NCBI RefSeq assembly: GCF_000143415.4
Contig: NW_003314336.1
Span: forward strand, 200,941 to 264,940
Direction: 5' to 3'
Length of the DNA: 64,000 bases
Source of the DNA: Selaginella moellendorffii
Lineage: Eukaryota; Streptophyta; Lycopodiopsida; Selaginellales; Selaginellaceae
Of the stretch, positions 57,266 through 64,000 are shown in pieces. Position 1 is the stretch's first letter, and each line of letters begins with the position of its first letter. The notes beneath the pieces are model-generated. The model searched no databases, was not told where the DNA came from, and saw only the letters and a list, made by a program, of their open reading frames with translations. Position numbers and translations under genes: made by a program.

Positions 57266-58185
57266 TGTCGCGAATGTGACTTCGGGTATCGAAAGATACT
57301 TGTTGACCAGTCCTTACGGACACTCTTTCCTTACTGCCATGACGGCAGGAGATCGGTACAGTTGGATCCCTTTAGTAGCCGCTCTTGTGCTAGTGGAGTT
57401 AACTGGGCATTTCGAGTGTACTTAGACCGGACGAGCATAAGGACGGAATTCCTACGTGCTATTAGCTAAGCATACTTAGCCTGGTAAGGAGTTCCCGTCT
57501 CGTTTTGTCTTGCACTTGCTAATGACAAGAACCCTCGCGTATTGAGATTAGTCCCTCAATATCGTTGGATGATAGCTTACCGTGTCTGCCGAACACCCTT
57601 GCTATCATGCCCTTAGCATTAGTCTCAATTCGGTCCCAAATGCTATTTATGGAAAGTGTCCAGATTTGCTCATTTGGCATAACTACGGAATGTAGAGATC
57701 CTGAACACGATGGTGTTCATCCCGTGTCCAAATTCGCAATTTAAGGACATTCCATATTTAGTAAGTTTCGAGCTTGTCCCACAGACTAACTCTTGGTACT
57801 AAGGGAGGCTTGGGGTGAAAGCCCAAAGCGTGTGTCCCTCAAGGGGGGGGGGGGGGCTGTGGGGGGTTCCAAATGTATAGTAGAGATAGTGGTTGGAATG
57901 CATGTCCGACCACCTGAGACATTAGTTTGGCTCCTGCTAGGCTGTGTCGCTCCTTGTTCTACATTCGGCTTGGGTCCAAGCCCAAGCTCCACGCTGCTCT
58001 AGTCGGTGGAGTACCCTCCTTCTCGCGTTAGGCCACTAGTATGCCAAAATTGTGCCAGACTCCGTCTGACACCATTTTGCATGGAGGTGCCGGATACGGG
58101 GAGCTGGTGCTCGTGGGATTGTACCGAACCTTTGTTTCGTAACGCAACGGGCTTGGAGTTCGGCTCCAAATTCAGGTGCGCTACA
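57266..58185 (+). repeat. Ty3/gypsy 5' LTR
   Basis: 920 bp from TGTCGCGAATG to GGTGCGCTACA, with a run of 14 G at about 57843-57856. It is shorter than the 29310 LTR mainly in its last third. Confidence 0.8.
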
Positions 58186-60700
58186 TTTGGTATAAGAGGA
58201 TTTGTCTCAGCGATTCCTATCAACCTTTTGTCGGATTTTCTAACTCAAGTTGCATACACAGAGACTTTTCTAGTAGATCCGAAGCGACCTGTGTAGGATT
58301 AATTGGATTGCACCATTCGGTAAGAACGTTGTATGCATGTTCAGTTACTGATAGAGGCATGCATACAGCTAGCGGGATGGTGAAACGGAACCATACTAAT
58401 GACGCTGAAACCTCTAGATGGGCGAATCGAGAGGAGGAAACTCTTGCTAGAGATGCTGCGGAAGAGGTTGAGGCTAAGTCAGAAGAGGAAGAGCCGAGGC
58501 TGAGTCAGAAGAGGAAGAGCCGGATGCTACGGCACTGTAGTGTACGGCTCAGGAAGTTGAGATTGAGAATTTGCGAAAGGAGATTCGCAAATTGAAGAAG
58601 GAGAACAAGAAGAGGAAGAAAGAGGCTGAGGTAGCTAAACCAGTTAAGCCTAAGCAACCAGACTCCTCTTCGAGTTCTGAGGATGATGAAGTTCTGCAGC
58701 CGCCCCCAGTTGCACGAGTTTCAAAGTTCAAGCCCCCGAAACCACCCAACTTCAGAGGCATACGGGACTATCAGGTTTTGGAAGACTGGGTCTACGATAT
58801 GGAAAACTATTTCATAGTAGCAGACGTAGATGATCTTACAAAAGTTGCATATGCACAATCCTTTCTCACCGATCATGCCAAAACTTGGTGGCGCTAGGTG
58901 TGTGCTGAAAAAGGGTAGACTAGAAGTTGGACCAAGATGCGGTCTCGTATCCGTAAGGAATACTTGCCGGATGATCTTGGTCTGAGATTTTGCGCGGAGC
59001 TGCGGCGATTAAAGCAGCGAGGGGATCTCATGCATTATGTTAATGTGTTTGCTCAGAAGCGCATTATGATTGCAAATATGAGTGACGAAGATGCTCGGAG
59101 TTACTTTCTAGAGGGTTTAAGTTCACTTTCTCGTAATGAGATTTTGAAGTTTAAGCCAAAGACATACCTGGAGTGTAAGGAGGCGGCGCAGCAAATTGCC
59201 TTTAGTCACTCGCTCATGGAACAATATCAGCAACCGTATGTTGGTAACTTGGATAAGAATAAAAATTTTGGGAATAAACAAGGTGATCGGAAATAGAGGG
59301 TGGAAAGTAGATTCCGCCCTGGAGGCTCACAAGCAACAGTTAACAAAGGTGGTGGTGGTTGGAGACCACCAACAGCTTCTTCTGGTCCTAGGCCCTCTGT
59401 TCCTCCTCCTGGTGGGTACAAGCAGTAGCAGCCTGCAAAACCTGCTCCTAGCGGAATGGGTAGTGTGGCTCATTGCTTCCATTGTGGAGAGTTGGGACAT
59501 AGGTCCTCGGAATGTCCCAACAAGCATAAGACAAGATCTCGAGTTAATGTCATGAGGGAAGACGGTGGTGGTGAAGCCGAAGGGGTTGACGAGTTGGTCA
59601 ATGCAGACTATGAGGAAGAAGAGGTGAGTAACTTTCGTTGCTTTCCTGAAGCTTTTCTTGCAGTCAATGCAAATACTGATCCGTTGATGTATCTGGTAGG
59701 CTTTGTCCGTGCACACCGAATCCGAGTGATGATTGACACAGGAGCTACGCACAGCGTGATATCCGAAGACTTAGTTAAGTTGTTAGGATTGAATGCTGAG
59801 CAAATGTCGCCTATGCACTTCCGGTTTGCGGAAGGTGGGCAAGTAGCCAGAAAGTTTGTGAGTGATGTTCCAATAAAGATATCTAAGTGGAAAGAAAGAG
59901 TGGACTTGGTAGTGTTGAAGATACCAGATTTTCAGATGGTGTTTAGTATGGATTTCTTCAACAAGTATATAAAAGGGATTTATGGTGCTAGACAAAGTCG
60001 TATCACATTGAAGTCCGAGGAGCGACCCGATGTGTCCTTCCAATTGCAAAAACGTTCCTCAAAGGATTGGGATGGAAAGTTCCTGACTGCGAGGGCCGCT
60101 CAAAAAGCAGCTAAGAGGGGATGTCGGACCTTTTGGGTTCAGGTGATGGAAGCTGAGGGTATTGGTGACTCAGTTCGAATCGGTGACGGGGTTGATCCTG
60201 TATCAAAGAAGATATTGGAGTTGCTGGTGCGGAATCAAGATATCTTCCCAAAGGATTTGCTGCCAGGGCTACCTTCTAGCTGTGAGGTTGACCACCGGAT
60301 TGAGGTTATTCTGGGTTCTAAACCACCTACAAAAGCTCCATATCGGTTGAACATCAAGGAGATGGCTGAACTTAAGAAGCAACTCACGAAGCTTCTTGAC
60401 AAAGGTCATATCCAACCAAGCAAGTCACCTTATGGAGTGCCGGTCCTTTTTGTTATGAAAAAGGATGGAACCATGAGGATGTGTATTGACTATCGGGCAC
60501 TCAACAAGATCACGGTTAAAAACAGTTATCCTTTGCCTCACATTGATGACTTGTTTGACCAACTCTTAAAGGCTAAGTATTTTACGCGACTTGATTTGCG
60601 GTCCGGGTATCATCAGATACGGGTGGCGGATCAGAATGTGAAGAAGACAGCCTTTAAAACTCGGTACGGATTTAGTCCCTTGGGCTTTATTTATTGCCCT
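57266..60700 (+). mobile_element. Truncated Ty3/gypsy retrotransposon
   Basis: 5' LTR 57266-58185, a primer-site-like TTTGGTATAAGAGG at 58186, then gag-protease-RT in one frame, cut in the RT domain at about 60700. Its LTR is related to that of the non-coding element at 29310, so this family may have supplied its proteins. Confidence 0.85.
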
Positions 60701-60733
60701 TGCAACACTAAACACCACCTCCTGGTGTTCTAA
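58371..60733 (+). pseudogene. gag-pol of the Ty3/gypsy element (gag, zinc knuckle, protease, partial RT)
   Basis: From about 58541 onwards a single frame holds a coiled-coil start, the gag domain (PKPPNFRGIRDY, FLTDHAKTWW, LRRLKQRGDLMHYV), a CCHC knuckle ([14 protein letters not shown]), the aspartic protease motif IDTGATHS and the start of reverse transcriptase ([30 protein letters not shown]). It is cut before the YxDD site. The only interruptions in this frame are TAG codons at 58538, 58895, 58916, 59294 and 59426, each readable as a former CAG. Upstream of 58541 a short duplication shifts the frame. The frame beyond about 60695 is unrelated junction sequence. Confidence 0.85.
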
Positions 60734-60983
60734 AGTGTTTGGGTGTCCCAATGATTGCCTCCTTGACAATGAGCATTTCCTTTTACGACAGACTTACTAT
60801 ATCGCAACATAAGTAATTTATCCCCCGTAAGGGTATATCTAACTTCCTTACGCCATTAAGAAGTCTTGGGTAGTTACCTTCTACCTATTTAACCAATTAT
60901 CTTGCACCTCTTGTTTAGTTGCCTCATAGTTGTTAAGTCCTACAACTCATTGCTAGTGCTTCCACACCACCATCATTATCTGG
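60734..60983 (-). repeat. Non-coding retroelement-like fragment
   Basis: Matches in reverse the stretch at about 8600-8820 ('cccaatgatt', 'acataagtaatttatcccc'). Confidence 0.5.
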
Positions 60984-61338
60984 GTGTCATGAATGTGATT
61001 TCAGGTATCGAAAGTTACCTGTTGGCTAGTCTTTACAGACACTTTTACCTTACTGCCATGATGGCAGGAGGTCAGTATTGTTGGTTCCCTTTATTGGCCT
61101 GGCCCCCTTGTTCAAGAGTTAGTGAACTAAACTTTGCATCTGTACTTGGCCAGATGAGCATAAGGACGGAATTCCTAAATGTTTATTTAGCCAAACATAT
61201 TTGGCTTGGCTTTTTAGTTCTCTTTTGCTTTGTCTTGCACTGGCTTAACAAGAACCCTTGCGTATTGAGATTAGTCCCTCAATATCGTTGGATGATAGCT
61301 TACCTTGTCTGCCAAACACCCTCGTTATCATGCCCTTA
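60984..61338 (+). repeat. LTR fragment abutting element copy 2
   Basis: Starts TGTCATGAATGTG and follows the 57266-type LTR to 'tatcatgccctt', where copy 2 begins. This is the same LTR position at which copy 1 ends on its right side. Confidence 0.75.
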
Positions 61339-61362
61339 AAGCTCTATTTCGTTAAAGTGGGA
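61339..61362 (+). repeat. Left terminal repeat, copy 2
   Basis: Same 24 bp as 40331-40354. Confidence 0.8.
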
Positions 61363-61724
61363 ATTGTCATTATCCCACTTGTAAAATAAGGTTTCCAAAC
61401 CTTTATATAGTATATAAATATAACAAAATTCAACTGCATTGTGGCACATGCCATTTTATTTTAAACAAGGAAATGTCTACTCAATCACTTCTCCTCCCCC
61501 TGCCACTGCTTCACCTCTCTCTTCTCCTTGTCATCGTCGTCCAATTTCTTTCCATCCTTTTAATATTGGCTCAGTTGCTCCGAGTCTAGGTGGAGCCCAA
61601 GTCCCCATTCAATCTTTACTTTCCCCTTATTAATAAAACAACTTCGTAGACTTCCAATAACATGCTGTAACACTTCTAGTATAATGCAAATCCTCTCAAA
61701 GAATTGTCTTTTAATATTAATACA

Positions 61725-61746
61725 ATGGCATGGAACCCCATGCCAT
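61725..61746. repeat. 22-bp palindrome, copy 2
   Basis: Identical to 40717-40738. Confidence 0.85.
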
Positions 61747-61780
61747 AATAAGTTACATTTTTAAATAAATACATGCCATC

Positions 61781-64000
61781 TCAGACTGTTATTTTTTGCC
61801 TCCAACGCCTATACAATAATCTTGGAATTTCATCACTCTCCACACTATCAGGATTTAAACCCAATAGTAATGCCATCTCTTCTCTAATACGTCCACGCTC
61901 ATGTTCAGTGGTCGAAGAACCCATCCGGTTGAGAAGATTATGGAGATGCGGATAGTGCTTGGCTAGACAATATACATGCCATAAATGATGACTGGTGTCT
62001 GTCCGATCAAATGGCTTCTGATATACCGTTCCATCTGCCATTTGGTTGATTTCTGCAGCCACCTCCTGGACTGGCCGGTTCTCTATCACCATCGCTTCAA
62101 GCCGTTTTGCAAGGTCCCCCAGAACATACGGTTTCTTCTCCCTAGTTTCCATACTGCAAGAGATGTGGTGCACTGCATATGTGTGCGTGTTCGCTGCAGT
62201 TTTAATCGGCGAGTCATCGATGATGAGGATTTCACTTGACCTAGCAGTCCGGTTCATCACTACAGCCTCTGCCTTGACGAAGATGGGCTTGCTACCCCTC
62301 ACATGGACCATAGTCAAGCAATCCTCCTGCGTTAGGAGAAAGTCAAATGGTAATATTACTCGCGTCTGATCGTGCATCATCTGTAGCAACGTTAATGCAT
62401 TGTGGCGCATCATGGATGTCCAAACTCCCAATTGCAAATTGAACCCTGCCCTTTGTTTTAAGTGTCGCATGGTCATTATTAGATCCCGCAGTTTCTCCCG
62501 TGTGATTAATGTGAATCTGTCTCTTTTGACCAACTTGCGACCGCAGGCTTTGGAGGGTGCAGTGACATTCGAGGACGAGCCACGCTCATGGGAGAAAAGG
62601 ACACCGTTCAGATCAAAAACGATATAGTACTTTCGCCGTGACTCTGAAATGAAATGCGTCAGCATAAAAAATGGTACAAGTCAATTTTACCATCTACAAT
62701 ATTAGCGAATGGTGCTCCCGATGGTCGTTCAGAGGGTTTTGGTCGAGGAAACGTGAAGGGCGGAAATACTCTCCTCTGCAATGTGGGGTCAATCGCATCC
62801 GATGGCGTGTGGGCACATGCCATTTCAGCTGTAGACTCTGGTACAACTGGCTCAACAGTGGCATGGGGTGGTTCCGATGGCGTGTGATCACACGCCATTT
62901 CAGCTGGTGCCTCCGTTGGCAAAGTGGACATGACCGAACAGGCAGCAGGGGCGGTGTAGGGAGGTTCCAACGGCGCGTAGTCAGACGATTGGGCACACGT
63001 TGGAAATGAGGATACGACCGGCTCGGCGGCTGGGGCGGCCTCATGCGGGTCCAATGGCGCCTGGTCACCGTCAGTTGGATACGTGGACAAGATTGACTTA
63101 GTGGTATGGGCAGCATCAAGTGGAGCGTGGTCAGCTTGCTTGGCGTTGATATGGATAGTAGCCTCCACCAGCTCTGATGACTCTTGCAGGCAAGTAGAGT
63201 CCACTGGTGGATCCATATGCATGTCCAAATATCTCCCTTCGATTGAGATGGTATCCTCCCGTGCTACTAAAAACAAACTCATTAGCACATTGAATCGACT
63301 ATACTGTATTTACCATCAACTGCTATTGAGGAACTAGGACCGATATCACTTGGGCGCACTGCTGATTCTGAAGGATTGGACATATGTTTCGACCCTTGCT
63401 TGGCACTATCCTTCCTCGACACTAAAGGCTAGAGTTTGTATCTTAATTCAACTGAATAATCTCTACTTACCATTTCTTCTGCGACCTACATGGACAATGT
63501 TAGAAATGGTAAAAGGTTAGGAATGGATGTACTATTATTTACCTGATGGTTTGTCTTGTATGACCTTCCTCCGCTGCTCTTTGGCCACCTCAGGCTGGCC
63601 ATCGTCGTCATCATCGTCATCGTCGTTATTGTGATCGTCACCATTGTGAGGACCATCCAAGTCCTCTTCGTCCTCCTCTTCTTCATCCTCCTCTTCTTCG
63701 TCCTCCTCTTCTTTGTCCTCCTCTTCGTCCTTCTGCTCTTCCTGCTCATTATCTTTCTCTGGCTCCTCATCCCCCTCTTGCATTTCTTCCATAGGCTGCT
63801 CAGGCTGGATTGCTTGTTTTTCCAGGACCATCTTGGAAAAATCATCTGGCCGAGTCTCCATCTCAAAATACAAGACATCCATATCCTGTTTTAGTGCGTG
63901 ACCTAGGACCGTATCCTCACCCGACTGTCTTAACATGGTTTCTGCACGTTCTTGCACCCTTTGAAGACGACGAGATGAGAAAAACGTGGCCCTGACTTGA
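61781..64000 (-). CDS. FCP1/NIF-like phosphatase gene, copy 2, open, runs off the edge
   Basis: Exons on the minus strand: 64000-63543 (continues outside), 63485-63471, 63421-63314, 63266-62691 and 62643-61781. No stop or frame change appears in the roughly 670 codons visible. Domains: acidic Glu/Asp run, Pro/Ala-rich repeats, then the HAD domain. In the 294-residue last-exon frame, motif I FDLNGVLF lies at residues 17-24, WTSM at 82-85 and IIDDSP at 147-152. FCP1-type phosphatases use DxDx(T/V); here the second Asp, the usual acid/base, is Asn, so activity may be weak, altered or lost. The lack of stops, unlike copy 1, suggests a younger or still selected copy. Whether the ParB-like part lies upstream, as in copy 1, cannot be seen. 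Confidence 0.75.
62802..62823. repeat. 22-bp palindrome in exon, copy 2
   Basis: Same site and sequence as 41793-41814. Confidence 0.85.
62877..62898. repeat. Perfect 22-bp palindrome in exon, copy 2
   Basis: Same as 41868-41889. Confidence 0.9.

Larger units (their letters stand above)
61339..64000. mobile_element. Putative TIR transposon, copy 2 (left part only)
   Basis: Starts with the same terminal sequence as 40331 and is nearly identical to 40331-42990 up to the window edge, apart from single-base changes and a few 9-nt indels. Its right end lies outside the window. Confidence 0.8.

Overview
The window is nuclear DNA of a land plant, and most of it is mobile-element sequence. Three signs point to a seed-free vascular plant of the Selaginella (spikemoss) type. 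First, the only intact host gene (1063-2745) encodes a trichohyalin/plectin-homology coiled-coil protein of the kind found in cilia and flagella, which suggests swimming sperm. Second, its seven introns are only about 45-59 nt long, which is unusually short for a vascular plant but familiar in Selaginella. Third, there is a plant-type telomeric heptamer block at about 49.03 kb. The genus is an inference, not a proof.

Layout. 0-3 kb: host gene. 6.0-7.2 kb: a cluster of broken gene pieces (ubiquitin-conjugating E2, the 3' end of a transposase, a TPR-like piece). 7.6-15.7 kb: several copies, in both orientations, of one LTR family ('LTR-G') carrying an internal minisatellite of GGACTC/GGTCTC-type units; one copy has a perfect 5-bp target duplication. 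16.3-17.5 kb: a DNA-methyltransferase-like fragment and a complete 674-bp TRIM retroelement (162-bp LTRs, TSD GGGGA). 18.2-20.2 kb: a decayed DDE-type transposase-like gene. 20.4-23.4 kb: a short LTR and a gag gene. 26.3-28.9 kb: a Ty1/copia RNase H remnant and a Helitron Rep remnant. 28.95-37.8 kb: a 7.2-kb LTR element with no coding capacity, nested inside an LTR-G copy. 37.8-40.3 kb: non-coding retroelement sequence. 55-61.3 kb: LTR fragments, a 706-bp tandem duplication and a truncated Ty3/gypsy element with gag-protease-RT.

The most interesting part is 40331-55041. It is bounded by a 24-bp perfect inverted repeat and looks like one 14.7-kb DNA transposon. Its minus strand carries a long multi-exon gene that links a ParB/sulfiredoxin-like domain, lysine-rich and strongly acidic linkers, and a C-terminal FCP1/NIF-like HAD phosphatase domain. 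Its plus strand carries a roughly 1,000-codon gene resembling the DUF7869-type DDE-like proteins of lower plants. The element is studded with about 25 copies of a 22-bp palindrome (arm ATGGCRTGWGG). Several copies sit inside 38-54-nt introns, two lie in-frame in an exon, and the rest are in leader or trailer regions. I saw none elsewhere in the window except in a second copy of the same element, which starts at 61339 and runs off the right edge. In that second copy the part of the phosphatase gene inside the window is uninterrupted.

Decay of the mobile-element genes has a clear pattern. The 14 in-frame stops I located in the long element frames are TAG or TGA and none is TAA, as expected if CAG and CGA codons were lost by C-to-T change at methylated cytosines. 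All gene models here were read by eye from splice signals and frame; no database search was run.
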